Assembly (NCBI GenBank): GCA_003539495.1
Contig: DPPB01000020.1
Span: forward strand, 72,946-136,945
Direction of reading: 5' to 3'
From: Oscillibacter sp.
Lineage (GTDB): Bacteria > Bacillota > Clostridia > Oscillospirales > Oscillospiraceae
DNA: 64,000 nt
The position numbers and the translations under genes were made by a program. How positions within the stretch are numbered: position 1 is the stretch's first letter; each line of letters opens with the position of its first letter. The notes below the pieces were generated by a model. It made no database searches and was not told where the DNA came from. It was given only the letters and a program-made list of their open reading frames with translations. Below, piece after piece: positions 16,990 through 25,594 of the stretch.

Positions 16990-17298
16990 ATGGCAAAAGA
17001 AATGATCCGCATTCGCCTGAAGGCCTATGACCACCAGGTCATCGACCAGTCCGCAGAGAAGATCGTGGAGACCGCCAAGCGCAACGGCGCTACCGTGTCC
17101 GGCCCCATCCCTCTGCCCACCAAGAAGGAGATCGTCACCATCCTGCGCGCTACCCACAAGTATAAGGACAGCCGTGAGCAGTTCGAGCGCCGCACCCATA
17201 AGAGACTGATCGACATCACCAATTCCAACCCCAAGACCGTGGAGGCCCTGATGTCTCTGGACCTGCCGGCCGGTGTGGAAATCGAGATCAAGCTGTAA
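16990..17298 (+). CDS. rpsJ: 30S ribosomal protein S10
   Basis: 102 aa, first gene of the operon. S10 binds the 3' major domain of 16S rRNA and is also the antitermination factor NusE. Typical start M-A-K-E-M-I-R-I-R-L-K-A-Y-D-H and end L-D-L-P-A-G-V-E-I-E-I-K-L. A long 191-nt gap separates it from rplC. Confidence 0.98.
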   Translation: MAKEMIRIRLKAYDHQVIDQSAEKIVETAKRNGATVSGPIPLPTKKEIVTILRATHKYKDSREQFERRTHKRLIDITNSNPKTVEALMSLDLPAGVEIEIKL

Positions 17299-17489
17299 TT
17301 ATACATTATATAATATAGCCCATCTCACCCCTGACCCTGCGCCAAAGGGCGCACCATTATCAACATTGCTTGCAAGACCATCGTCCGTCGACTTGCGTGA
17401 GACGGACGGGGTTAAGTCGGCAGAGCAAGCGGCCCGTACCCAATGCAGGCTGAACTATGCCGACCAATAACCTTTAAGGAGGATCATAC
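17299..17489 (+). other. structured gap between rpsJ and rplC
   Basis: 191 nt without a gene inside the operon. It contains an AT-rich start, GCGCC AAA GGGCGC, a perfect 8-bp hairpin CGTCCGTC / GACGGACG (about 17380-17410), and a larger enclosing pair GTCGGCA / TGCCGAC (about 17418-17464). It may be an internal leader that controls L3 and downstream genes. Confidence 0.5.
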
Positions 17490-18209
17490 ATGAAAGCAAT
17501 CATCGGCAAGAAAGTTGGCATGTCTCAGATCTTCGATGAAAACGGCAAGGTCATTCCCGTCACTGTTATCGAGGCGGGCCCCTGCACCGTCATTCAGAAG
17601 AAGACTTCCGAGAAGGAAGGCTATGAGTCTGTCCAGCTGGGCTTTGAGGATGTTCCCGAGCGGAAGCTGACCAAGCCCGAAATGGGCCACCTGAACAAGG
17701 CTGGCGTGGCCCCCAAGAAGTACCTGCGCGAGTTCAACCTGGAAAACGCCTCCGAGCTGAATATCGGCGACATCATCAAGGCTGATACCTTTGCAGAGGG
17801 TGACTTCGTTGACGTCACCGGCACCAGCAAGGGCCACGGCTACCAGGGCCCCATCAAGCGCCACGGCGCACAGCGCACCCCCATGAGCCACGGCGGCGGC
17901 CCCGTCCATCGTCATGCCGGCTCCATGGGCTCCACCACCGATCCCAGCCGCATCTTCAAGGGCCACATCGGCGCCGGTCAGATGGGCTGCGATACCGTCA
18001 CCGTTCAGAATCTGGATGTGGTGAAGGTGGACGCTGAGCTGAATCTCATTGCTGTGCGCGGTGCCGTGCCCGGCCCCAAGGGCGGCCTGGTCCTCATCAA
18101 GAGCACCGTCAAGACCCACCGCGTCAAGAACGTGGAGGCCGGTATCAGCAACAACCCGCAGAAGGCTTCCGGCCGCAATCCCCAGAAGGCCTCTGCGCGT
18201 AATAAGTAA
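17490..18209 (+). CDS. rplC: 50S ribosomal protein L3
   Basis: 239 aa; early 50S assembly protein near the peptidyl-transferase centre. The conserved G-T-S-K-G-H-G-Y-Q-G central loop and the G-Q-M-G motif are present. The C-terminus carries a short lysine-rich N-P-Q-K-A-S repeat extension. AAGGAGG Shine-Dalgarno. Confidence 0.98.
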   Translation: MKAIIGKKVGMSQIFDENGKVIPVTVIEAGPCTVIQKKTSEKEGYESVQLGFEDVPERKLTKPEMGHLNKAGVAPKKYLREFNLENASELNIGDIIKADTFAEGDFVDVTGTSKGHGYQGPIKRHGAQRTPMSHGGGPVHRHAGSMGSTTDPSRIFKGHIGAGQMGCDTVTVQNLDVVKVDAELNLIAVRGAVPGPKGGLVLIKSTVKTHRVKNVEAGISNNPQKASGRNPQKASARNK

Positions 18210-18228
18210 GGAAAGGAGTGCTTGAACA

Positions 18229-18852
18229 ATGCCTACTATCAAAGTTTTGAACATGGCCGGCGCAGAAGTCGGTACCGTGGAGCTGAAGGACAGCATCTTT
18301 GGCATCGAGCCCAATGAGTGCGTCGTTCACGAAGTGGTGAAAAATCACCTGGCAAACTGCAGACAGGGTACCCAGAGCGCTCTGACCCGTGCTGAAGTTT
18401 CCGGCGGCGGCAAGAAGCCCTGGCGTCAGAAGGGCACCGGTCACGCCCGTCAGGGCAGCACCCGTGCGCCCCAATGGACCCACGGCGGCATCGTGTTTGC
18501 CCCCAAGCCCCGCAGCTATTCTTATGTCCTGAATAAGAAGGTCAAGAGATTGGCTATGAAGTCTGCTCTGTCCGCCAAGGCGGCCGCAGGCGAGATCATC
18601 GTGGTGGATTCCATCAAGATGGACGCTATCAAGACCAAGGACTTCCGCACCTTCCTGGGCGCCGTCAAGGCGGAGGGCAAGGCTCTGGTGGTCACTCCTG
18701 CCAAGGATGAGATCATCGTTAAGTCCGCCCGCAACATCCCCGGCGTTGAGACCGCCATGGCCAACCTGATCAATGTCTATGACATTCTCAAGGCCAAGTA
18801 CCTGGTCATCGACAAGGAAGCCCTCGCAGTAATCGAGGAGGTGTTCGCATAA
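18229..18852 (+). CDS. rplD: 50S ribosomal protein L4
   Basis: 207 aa; exit-tunnel protein and the known autogenous repressor of S10 operons in other bacteria. The R-Q-G-S-T-R-A-P loop and W-R-Q-K-G-T-G-H-A-R motif are visible. Its stop overlaps the rplW start. Confidence 0.98.
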   Translation: MPTIKVLNMAGAEVGTVELKDSIFGIEPNECVVHEVVKNHLANCRQGTQSALTRAEVSGGGKKPWRQKGTGHARQGSTRAPQWTHGGIVFAPKPRSYSYVLNKKVKRLAMKSALSAKAAAGEIIVVDSIKMDAIKTKDFRTFLGAVKAEGKALVVTPAKDEIIVKSARNIPGVETAMANLINVYDILKAKYLVIDKEALAVIEEVFA

Positions 18853-19148
18853 TGGCTAACGTATACGACATCATTATTCGTCCCATCATCACCGAGCGCT
18901 CTATGGCTGCTACCGGCGAGAAGAAGTACGTCTTCGAGGTAGCTCCCACCGCCGGCAAGATCGAGATCAAGAACGCCGTGGAGGAGATCTTCGGCGTGAA
19001 GGTGGCAAAGGTCAACACCATCAACTACGATGGCAAGGCTAAGCGCCTGGGCGCCGGCCGTCCCGGCAAGCGCAAGAGCTGGAAGAAAGCCTATGTCCAG
19101 CTGACCCAGGATTCCAAGACCATCGAGTTCTTCGAAGGCATGGTCTGA
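18852..19148 (+). CDS. rplW: 50S ribosomal protein L23
   Basis: 98 aa; sits at the tunnel exit and docks SRP and trigger factor. R-P-I-I-T-E-R-S start and G-R-P-G-K-R-K-S-W-K-K-A motif. Its ATG overlaps the rplD stop by one base (TAATG). Confidence 0.98.
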   Translation: MANVYDIIIRPIITERSMAATGEKKYVFEVAPTAGKIEIKNAVEEIFGVKVAKVNTINYDGKAKRLGAGRPGKRKSWKKAYVQLTQDSKTIEFFEGMV

Positions 19149-19168
19149 TAACGGAAGGAGTGTAAAGA

Positions 19169-20005
19169 ATGTCTATTAAAACCTTTAAGCCGACCACACC
19201 CTCCCGCAGACACATGACTGTCAACGGCTTTGACGGCATCAACAAGCATGCCAAGCCCGAGGCAAGCCTGACTGAGGTTCTGAAGAAGAATGCTGGTCGC
19301 AACAGCTATGGCCGTATCACCGTCCGTCATCGCGGCGGCGGCGAGAAGCGCAAGTATCGTGTCATCGACTTCAAGCGCGACAAGATGGATATGGAAGCCA
19401 CTGTCCTGCAGCTGGAGTACGATCCCAACCGCAGCGCCAACATCGCGCTGGTGCAGTATGAGGATGGCGAGAAGCGTTACATCATCGCTCCCGTGGGCCT
19501 GAAGGCCGGGGACAAGGTCCTCTCCTCCGCCGCAGCCGACATCAAGCCCGGCAACTGCCTGCCCATCGCCAACATCCCCGTGGGTACCGTTATCCACAAC
19601 ATCGAGATGCATCCCGGCCGCGGCGCCCAGCTGGTCCGCTCCGCCGGTGCCTATGCCCAGCTGATGGCTAAGGAGGGCGACAACGCCCAGATCCGTATGC
19701 CCTCCGGCGAGGTGCGCATCATCCGCACCAACTGCACCGCCTGCATCGGTCAGGTGGGCAACCTGGAGCATGAGAATGTGCAGATCGGTAAGGCCGGCCG
19801 CAAGCGCCACATGGGTTGGCGTCCCACCGTCCGCGGTTCTGTTATGAACCCCTGCGACCACCCCCACGGCGGTGGTGAAGGTAAGTCCCCTGTTGGCCGT
19901 CCCGGCCCTGTCACTCCTTGGGGCAAGCCTGCTATGGGTTACAAGACCCGCAAGAAGAAGAACCCCACCGACAAGTTCATTGTCAAGCGTCGTAATGTGA
20001 AGTAA
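19169..20005 (+). CDS. rplB: 50S ribosomal protein L2
   Basis: 278 aa; bridges the subunits and is close to the peptidyl-transferase centre. Conserved histidine region H-P-H-G-G-G-E-G-K-S-P-V-G-R present. Full length. Confidence 0.98.
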   Translation: MSIKTFKPTTPSRRHMTVNGFDGINKHAKPEASLTEVLKKNAGRNSYGRITVRHRGGGEKRKYRVIDFKRDKMDMEATVLQLEYDPNRSANIALVQYEDGEKRYIIAPVGLKAGDKVLSSAAADIKPGNCLPIANIPVGTVIHNIEMHPGRGAQLVRSAGAYAQLMAKEGDNAQIRMPSGEVRIIRTNCTACIGQVGNLEHENVQIGKAGRKRHMGWRPTVRGSVMNPCDHPHGGGEGKSPVGRPGPVTPWGKPAMGYKTRKKKNPTDKFIVKRRNVK

Positions 20006-20020
20006 GGGAGGCAAGAGAAT

Positions 20021-20284
20021 ATGAGCAGATCTATTAAAAAAGGCCCGTATGTTGCCCCGGAGCTTCTCAAGCGGGTTGAAGAAATGAATGCAAAGGGTGA
20101 GAAGAATGTGCTGAAGACCTGGAGCCGCAGCTCCACCATCTTCCCTGCATTCGTGGGTCACACCATTGCCGTGCATGACGGCCGCCGCCATGTGCCCGTA
20201 TATATCCAGGAGGATATGGTGGGTCACAAGCTGGGCGAGTTCGCTCCCACCCGCACGTTCCGCGGCCACGCGAAGTCTAAGTAA
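20021..20284 (+). CDS. rpsS: 30S ribosomal protein S19
   Basis: 87 aa; head of the 30S subunit. M-S-R-S-I-K-K-G-P-Y-V start and G-H-K-L-G-E-F-A-P-T-R-T-F motif. Confidence 0.98.
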   Translation: MSRSIKKGPYVAPELLKRVEEMNAKGEKNVLKTWSRSSTIFPAFVGHTIAVHDGRRHVPVYIQEDMVGHKLGEFAPTRTFRGHAKSK

Positions 20285-20304
20285 GAAGGAGGATGCAGAA
20301 TACA

Positions 20305-20640
20305 ATGGAAGCTAAAGCTTATTTGAGATATGTCCGCATCTCTCCCCGCAAGGTCCAGATCGTGTGCGATCTGATCCGCGGCAAGGATGCCAAGACGGCC
20401 ATGGCCATTCTGATGCAGACCCCCAAGGCGGCCTCCGAGCCCCTGGTGAAGCTGCTCAAGAGCGCCTGCGCCAACGCAGAGAACAACTTCAACATGGATC
20501 CTGAAAAGCTGGTGGTCACCCAGGTGTTCGCCACGCCCGGCCCCATTCTCAAGAGAATGATGCCCCGGGCCCAGGGCCGTGCTTATCGCATCAACAAGAG
20601 AACCTCTCATGTGACGCTGGCCGTCGCTGAGAAAGAGTAA
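20305..20640 (+). CDS. rplV: 50S ribosomal protein L22
   Basis: 111 aa; its beta-hairpin lines the exit tunnel and is where macrolide-resistance changes arise in other bacteria. Start set at ATG 20305 (M-E-A-K-A-Y-L-R-Y), since the upstream ATG 20293 lies against the AAGGAGG. Confidence 0.97.
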   Translation: MEAKAYLRYVRISPRKVQIVCDLIRGKDAKTAMAILMQTPKAASEPLVKLLKSACANAENNFNMDPEKLVVTQVFATPGPILKRMMPRAQGRAYRINKRTSHVTLAVAEKE

Positions 20641-20657
20641 GGGAGGGAGACAGTTTT

Positions 20658-21491
20658 ATGGGACAGAAAATTAATCCCCACGGCTTCCGCGTGGGCGTCA
20701 TCAAAGACTGGGATTCCCGTTGGTATGCCAGCAATGAGAAGGTGGGCGACCTTCTGGTGGAGGATCACAAGATCCGCGTGTACCTGAAGAAGCTCCTGTA
20801 TGCGGCCGGTGTCTCCAAGATCGAGATCGAGCGCAGCAGCGAGGTCGTTACCATTTACCTGCATGTGGCCCGTCCCGGTGTGGTCATCGGCAAGGGCGGC
20901 ACCCAGGTGGAGGAGTACCGCCAGAGCGTTGAGAAGCTTATCGGCAAGACCGTGAAGCTGAACATCGTGGAGGTCCGCAACCCCGATATGGACGCGCAGC
21001 TGGTGGCCGAGAATATCGCCGCTCAGCTTGAGAAGCGTATTTCTCACCGCCGCGCCATGAAGAATGCTATGGGCCGTGCCATGCGCGCCGGTGCCAAGGG
21101 CATCAAGTGCAACTGCTCCGGCCGTCTGGGCGGTCGTGAAATCGCCGGCAGCGAGCACTATCACGAGGGCACCATTCCCCTGCAGACCCTGCGTGCCGAT
21201 ATTGATTACGGCTTCGCTGAGGCTGCCACCACCTTCGGCCGCATCGGCGTGAAGGTGTGGATCTACAAGGGCGAGGTGCTGAGCCAGGCTCTGCGCACCA
21301 CTCCCCGTACCCTGGACACCAGCAAGCCCTACCAGGAGCGCCGTGAGCGCCGCGGCCGCCGTGACGGCGACCGTCGTGGTGGCTTCCGTCGTGACGGCCA
21401 GAGCGGCGGCTTCAATCGCGACCGCAACGGCAGCCGTCCCCAGGGTGGTTTCCGCAAACCCGCAGAAAAGAAAGAAGGAGGCGCTCAGTAA
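20658..21491 (+). CDS. rpsC: 30S ribosomal protein S3 with long basic tail
   Basis: 277 aa; binds the mRNA entry site. KH domain G-V-V-I-G-K-G-G and C-terminal S3 domain up to about residue 210. Beyond it is a tail of about 60 residues rich in Arg, Gly and Asp (R-R-G-R-R-D-G-D-R-R-G-G-F-R and repeats), longer than the usual roughly 220-aa S3. It overlaps rplP by one base. Confidence 0.97.
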   Translation: MGQKINPHGFRVGVIKDWDSRWYASNEKVGDLLVEDHKIRVYLKKLLYAAGVSKIEIERSSEVVTIYLHVARPGVVIGKGGTQVEEYRQSVEKLIGKTVKLNIVEVRNPDMDAQLVAENIAAQLEKRISHRRAMKNAMGRAMRAGAKGIKCNCSGRLGGREIAGSEHYHEGTIPLQTLRADIDYGFAEAATTFGRIGVKVWIYKGEVLSQALRTTPRTLDTSKPYQERRERRGRRDGDRRGGFRRDGQSGGFNRDRNGSRPQGGFRKPAEKKEGGAQ

Positions 21492-21925
21492 TGCTTCTGC
21501 CCAAGAGAGTTAAGTACCGCAGAGTACACCGTGGCCGCCTCACCGGCAAGGCCACCAGAGGCAATAAGATCACCTACGGTGAATTTGGCCTCGTAGCGCT
21601 GGAGCCCGCATGGATCACCAGCAATCAGATCGAAGCCGCCCGTATCGCCATGACCCGTTATACCAAGCGTGGCGGTCAGGTTTGGATCAAGATCTTCCCC
21701 GATAAGCCTGTTACCGAGAAGCCCGCTGAGACCCGTATGGGTTCCGGTAAGGGTTCCCCCGAGTATTGGGTAGCCGTTGTTAAGCCCGGCCGTGTCATGT
21801 TTGAAATCGCCGGCGTTTCCGAAGATGTCGCTCGTGAGGCTCTGCGTCTGGCCAGCCACAAGCTGCCCATCAAGACCAAGATCGCCAAGCGCGAGGACAT
21901 CGCAGCCCAGGAAGTAGGTGAATGA
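21491..21925 (+). CDS. rplP: 50S ribosomal protein L16
   Basis: 144 aa; binds near the A site. M-L-L-P-K-R-V-K-Y-R-R start and R-M-G-S-G-K-G-S-P-E-Y-W-V motif. Confidence 0.98.
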   Translation: MLLPKRVKYRRVHRGRLTGKATRGNKITYGEFGLVALEPAWITSNQIEAARIAMTRYTKRGGQVWIKIFPDKPVTEKPAETRMGSGKGSPEYWVAVVKPGRVMFEIAGVSEDVAREALRLASHKLPIKTKIAKREDIAAQEVGE

Positions 21926-21926
21926 G

Positions 21927-22118
21927 ATGAAGGCAACTGAAGTACGTGCAATGAGCGTTGAGCAGCTCAATGAAAAGCTCGACTCCCTGAAGAAGGATCT
22001 GTTCTTCCTGCGTATGCAGCACGCAACCAATCAGCTGGACAATCCTCTCAAGATCGCTGAAACCAAGCGTGATATTGCCCGGGTGAAGACCGTTATCCGT
22101 GAAAAGGAGGAGAAGTAA
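21927..22118 (+). CDS. rpmC: 50S ribosomal protein L29
   Basis: 63 aa; two-helix protein by the tunnel exit. ATG 21927 one base after the rplP stop, with AGGTGA upstream. Motif L-F-F-L-R-M-Q-H-A-T-N-Q-L-D-N-P. Confidence 0.96.
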   Translation: MKATEVRAMSVEQLNEKLDSLKKDLFFLRMQHATNQLDNPLKIAETKRDIARVKTVIREKEEK

Positions 22119-22119
22119 T

Positions 22120-22383
22120 ATGGAAGAAAAGAGAATTTCCTCCCGCAAGGTCAGAGTTGGCAAGGTAGTTTCCGACAAGATGGACAAGACCGTGGTCGTG
22201 GCCATTGAGGATCGTGTCGCTCACCCTCTGTACAAGAAGATCGTCGGCCGCACCTATAAGCTGAAGGCCCACGATGAGGAGAACACCTGCGGCGTAGGCG
22301 ATATTGTTAAGGTGATGGAGACCCGCCCCCTGTCCAAGGACAAGCGTTGGCGTGTGGTCGAGATCGTTGAGAAGGCTAAGTAA
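22120..22383 (+). CDS. rpsQ: 30S ribosomal protein S17
   Basis: 87 aa; OB-fold 16S-binding protein. ATG 22120 (M-E-E-K-R-I-S-S-R-K), one base after rpmC. S-D-K-M-D-K-T-V-V-V signature. Confidence 0.97.
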   Translation: MEEKRISSRKVRVGKVVSDKMDKTVVVAIEDRVAHPLYKKIVGRTYKLKAHDEENTCGVGDIVKVMETRPLSKDKRWRVVEIVEKAK

Positions 22384-22397
22384 GGAGGTAACCGAGA

Positions 22398-22766
22398 ATG
22401 ATTCAGCAAGAGTCTTATCTGAAGGTTGCCGATAATACCGGCGCCAAGGAGATCAAGTGCATCCGTGTCCTGGGCGGTTCCAAGCGCAAGTACGGCAACA
22501 TCGGCGATGTCATCGTCGCTTCCGTGCGCAAGTCTACCCCCGGTGGCCAGGTGAAGAAGGGCGAGGTCGTCAAGGCTGTCATCGTTCGCAGCGCCAAGGG
22601 CGTTCGCCGTGCCGACGGCACCTATGTCCGTTTTGATGAAAACGCCGCCGTCCTCATCAAGGACGACAAAAACCCCAGAGGTACCCGTATCTTTGGGCCC
22701 GTTGCCCGCGAGCTGCGTGACAAGGACTATATGAAGATCCTGTCCCTGGCTCCCGAAGTAGTTTAA
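22398..22766 (+). CDS. rplN: 50S ribosomal protein L14
   Basis: 122 aa; contacts 16S rRNA and the silencing factor RsfS in other bacteria. Start M-I-Q-Q-E-S, signature A-D-N-T-G-A-K-E-I-K-C-I-R-V-L-G-G. Confidence 0.98.
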   Translation: MIQQESYLKVADNTGAKEIKCIRVLGGSKRKYGNIGDVIVASVRKSTPGGQVKKGEVVKAVIVRSAKGVRRADGTYVRFDENAAVLIKDDKNPRGTRIFGPVARELRDKDYMKILSLAPEVV

Positions 22767-22780
22767 GGAGGGGCCGAAGA

Positions 22781-23095
22781 ATGAATAGTCTGAAAATCAA
22801 GAAGAACGACAAGGTCGTCGTCCTGTCCGGCAAGGACAGGGGCAAGACCGGTAAGGTCCTGGGCACCGTGCCCAGCGAGGCCAAGGTCGTTGTGGAAGGC
22901 ATCAACATGGTCACCTGCCACATCAAGCCCCGCAAGCAGGGCGAGGAGGGCGGCATCGTGAAGCGTGAGGCTGCCATCTATGCCAGCAAGGTGCAGGTTG
23001 TCTGCCCCAAGTGCGACAAGGGCACCCGCGTGGCCTACAAGGTCACCGATGGCAAGAAGGTCCGCGTCTGCAAGAAGTGCGGCGCTGAGCTGTAA
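22781..23095 (+). CDS. rplX: 50S ribosomal protein L24
   Basis: 104 aa; assembly initiator with an N-terminal KOW motif (G-K-D-R-G-K-T-G-K-V). Four C-terminal cysteines in two CxxC pairs (C-P-K-C, C-K-K-C) form a likely zinc site, common in Gram-positive L24. Confidence 0.98.
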   Translation: MNSLKIKKNDKVVVLSGKDRGKTGKVLGTVPSEAKVVVEGINMVTCHIKPRKQGEEGGIVKREAAIYASKVQVVCPKCDKGTRVAYKVTDGKKVRVCKKCGAEL

Positions 23096-23113
23096 GAAAG
23101 GAGAGAGGTAAAA

Positions 23114-23653
23114 ATGGCACGACTGAAAGTAAAATATACCGAAGAAGTGGCTCCCGCTCTCTTCAAGAAGTTCGGCTACAAGTCCACCATGCAGATCCCC
23201 AAGATCGACAAGGTGGTCGTGAACGTCGGCTGCGGCGAAGCCCGTGAGAATCCCAAAGTTCTGGAAGCTGTCTGCAAGGACCTGGGCCAGATCACCGGCC
23301 AGAAGGCCATCGTGACCATCGCCAAGAAGTCCGTTGCAAACTTCAAGCTCCGTGAAGGTATGCCCGTGGGCGCTAAGGTCACCCTGCGGGGCGACAAGAT
23401 GTGGGAGTTCCTGGATCGTCTGTTCAACGTGGCTCTGCCCCGTGTGCGTGACTTCCGCGGCATCAGCGCCAACGCCTTCGACGGCCGCGGCAACTATGCC
23501 CTGGGCGTTAAGGAGCAGCTGATCTTCCCCGAGATCGAGTACGATAAGATCGACAAGATCCGTGGTATGGACATCGTCATCTGCACCACCGCGCAGAGCG
23601 ACGAAGAGGCCCGCGAGCTGCTGACTCTGGTCGGCGCTCCCTTTGAACGCTGA
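23114..23653 (+). CDS. rplE: 50S ribosomal protein L5
   Basis: 179 aa; binds 5S rRNA in the central protuberance. Motifs L-R-E-G-M-P-V-G-A-K-V-T-L-R and R-G-M-D-I-V-I present. Confidence 0.98.
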   Translation: MARLKVKYTEEVAPALFKKFGYKSTMQIPKIDKVVVNVGCGEARENPKVLEAVCKDLGQITGQKAIVTIAKKSVANFKLREGMPVGAKVTLRGDKMWEFLDRLFNVALPRVRDFRGISANAFDGRGNYALGVKEQLIFPEIEYDKIDKIRGMDIVICTTAQSDEEARELLTLVGAPFER

Positions 23654-23669
23654 TTAGGAGGAGAAAAAA

Positions 23670-23855
23670 ATGGCAAAGAAGTCTATGATCCTGAAGCAGC
23701 AGGCTCCCGCTAAGTTCTCCACCCGTAAGTACAACCGCTGCAAGCTGTGCGGCCGTCCCCACGCCTACCTGCGTGACTACGGCGTGTGCCGTGTCTGCTT
23801 CCGCACCCTGGCTTACAAGGGCGAGATCCCCGGTGTCCGCAAGGCTTCCTGGTAA
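23670..23855 (+). CDS. rpsN: 30S ribosomal protein S14, zinc-binding type Z
   Basis: 61 aa, with two CxxC pairs (C-K-L-C and C-R-V-C) that coordinate zinc, so this is the C+ form. It is followed by an unusual 386-bp gap before rpsH. Confidence 0.98.
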   Translation: MAKKSMILKQQAPAKFSTRKYNRCKLCGRPHAYLRDYGVCRVCFRTLAYKGEIPGVRKASW

Positions 23856-23857
23856 TC

Positions 23858-24020
23858 TTTTGCCCTCATACTTCGTTGGCTTGGCTTGCTGTACACAAAG
23901 TACAGCGGCGCCTCGCCGCCTCGTCTGAGAACAAAAGAAATTTTTCCGTCATACCTCGTTGGTGCGGCTTGGCGTACACAAAGTACACATTCACCTTGCC
24001 GCCTCGTCTGGCGAAAAAAT
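23858..24020. repeat. two tandem ~80-bp repeats inside the ribosomal operon
   Basis: Copy A 23858-23938, copy B 23941-24020. Both carry CATACYTCGTTGG ... CTTG ... GTACACAAAGTACA ... GCCGCCTCGTCTG. Copy A has a perfect GCTGTAC-ACAAA-GTACAGC hairpin. They are non-coding and lie directly after the rpsN stop. Confidence 0.75.
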
Positions 24021-24241
24021 TCGACACCGATACTGCCTCTGTAAATCGAGGGCAGTATCCCGCGTGAGAGTTTCTCTCCGCAAAACCGTGTCCAAGAGCG
24101 TAGGTGACGCTCTGGCAATATAGGATGGCGAAAGGTCACTGTTAATTAAACATCGGCTTCCGGTGCGCCAAATTAGCAGTGATACCTCGCTGCCTCAACA
24201 GGATGATTTCCTGTAACTCTAAATTAGGAGGATAATTAACT
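24021..24241 (+). promoter_or_regulatory. structured leader before rpsH
   Basis: 221 nt with hairpins GATACTGCC / GGGCAGTATC (24029-24059), AGAGCG-N7-CGCTCT (about 24096) and CAGGATGATTTCCTG (about 24199), then the rpsH Shine-Dalgarno. No gene is seen. It may re-start or regulate the downstream half of the operon. Confidence 0.45.
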
Positions 24242-24640
24242 ATGCACATCACTGATCCTGTTGCCGATATGCTCACCCGTATCCGCAACGCCAACAATGC
24301 CAAGCATGAGACCGTGGATGTTCCCGCTTCCAACATGAAGAAGAGCATCGCTCAGATCCTGCTGGACGAGGGCTACATCAAGTCCTTCCAGATCGTCGAC
24401 GACGGTACCCAGGGCACCATCCGTATTACCCTGAAGTACAACGCCGGCAAGGAGAAGGTCATCTCCGGCCTGCGCCGCGTGTCCAAGCCCGGCCTGCGCG
24501 TCTATGTGGGCGCCGACGAGCTGCCCCGCGTGCTGCGTGGTCTTGGTATTGCGATCGTATCCACTTCCAAGGGCGTCATGACCGATAAGGCTGCTCGTGC
24601 GGCCCATGTCGGCGGCGAAGTCCTGGCATTCGTTTGGTAA
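24242..24640 (+). CDS. rpsH: 30S ribosomal protein S8
   Basis: 132 aa; central-domain 16S-binding protein and the spc-operon autorepressor in E. coli. D-P-V-A-D-M-L-T-R-I-R-N-A-N start and S-T-S-K-G-V-M-T-D motif. Confidence 0.98.
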   Translation: MHITDPVADMLTRIRNANNAKHETVDVPASNMKKSIAQILLDEGYIKSFQIVDDGTQGTIRITLKYNAGKEKVISGLRRVSKPGLRVYVGADELPRVLRGLGIAIVSTSKGVMTDKAARAAHVGGEVLAFVW

Positions 24641-24655
24641 GGAGGTATTTGAACA

Positions 24656-25201
24656 ATGTCGAGAATTGGTAGAATGCCCATTACCGTCCCCGCCGGTGTG
24701 GAGGTCTCCATTGCTGCGGGCAATGTTGTCACCGTCAAGGGCCCCAAGGGCACCCTGGTGCAGACTCTGCACCCCGAGATGATCCTGGAGCAGGAAGGCA
24801 ACATCATCCATGTTAAGCGTCCCACCGACGACAAGGCCCACTGCGCTCTGCACGGCATGACCCGCGCTCTGCTGCACAACATGATCGTTGGCGTCAGCGA
24901 AGGCTTCAAGAAGGAGCTGGAGATCAACGGCGTCGGTTACCGCGCCGAGAAGAAGGGCAATGAGCTGGTCATGAACCTGGGCTATTCCCATCAGGTCATC
25001 GTGCCCGAGATTGATGGCATTACCATCGAGGTCCCCGCACAGAACAAGGTCGTCATCCACGGCGCCGATAAGCAGAAGGTCGGTCAGTTCGCTGCCGAAG
25101 TCCGCGAGAAGCGTCCTCCCGAGCCTTATAAGGGCAAGGGCATCAAGTATGTCGATGAAGTCATCCGCCGCAAGGTCGGTAAGACCGGCGCTAAGAAGTA
25201 A
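24656..25201 (+). CDS. rplF: 50S ribosomal protein L6
   Basis: 181 aa; near the factor-binding site. M-S-R-I-G-R-M-P-I start and P-E-P-Y-K-G-K-G-I-K-Y signature. Confidence 0.98.
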   Translation: MSRIGRMPITVPAGVEVSIAAGNVVTVKGPKGTLVQTLHPEMILEQEGNIIHVKRPTDDKAHCALHGMTRALLHNMIVGVSEGFKKELEINGVGYRAEKKGNELVMNLGYSHQVIVPEIDGITIEVPAQNKVVIHGADKQKVGQFAAEVREKRPPEPYKGKGIKYVDEVIRRKVGKTGAKK

Positions 25202-25215
25202 GGAGGTGTGCCGAT

Positions 25216-25575
25216 ATGATTAAAAGACCCAATACCAACGCTCAGCGTCTCAAGCGCCATAAGAGAGTGCGCGCTAAGGTTTTCGGCACCGCCGAGAGAC
25301 CCCGTCTGAATGTTTTCCGCAGTGAAAAGAACATCTATGCCCAGGTGATCGACGATGTGGCCGGGAACACCCTGGTCTCTGCGTCCTCTCTGGATAAGGC
25401 CATCGAAGGCAACGGCGGCAATAAGACCGCAGCCCGTGCTGTGGGCAAGCTGGTTGCCGAGCGCTGCAAGGCCAAGGGTATCGATACTGTCGTGTTTGAC
25501 CGCGGCGGCTATGTGTATCACGGTCGCGTGGCCGAGCTGGCCGAGGGTGCCCGCGAGGGCGGCCTGGAATTCTAA
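25216..25575 (+). CDS. rplR: 50S ribosomal protein L18
   Basis: 119 aa; 5S rRNA binding. R-L-N-V-F-R-S-E-K-N-I-Y-A-Q-V-I-D-D and F-D-R-G-G-Y-V-Y-H-G-R-V motifs. Confidence 0.98.
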   Translation: MIKRPNTNAQRLKRHKRVRAKVFGTAERPRLNVFRSEKNIYAQVIDDVAGNTLVSASSLDKAIEGNGGNKTAARAVGKLVAERCKAKGIDTVVFDRGGYVYHGRVAELAEGAREGGLEF

Positions 25576-25594
25576 GAGAGGAGGATAACTGACA

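Noticed and set aside
23858..24020. Small protein gene in the rpsN-rpsH gap
   Set aside because: The short frames there cross the tandem repeats, lack Shine-Dalgarno sites and are not alike between the two copies in frame.
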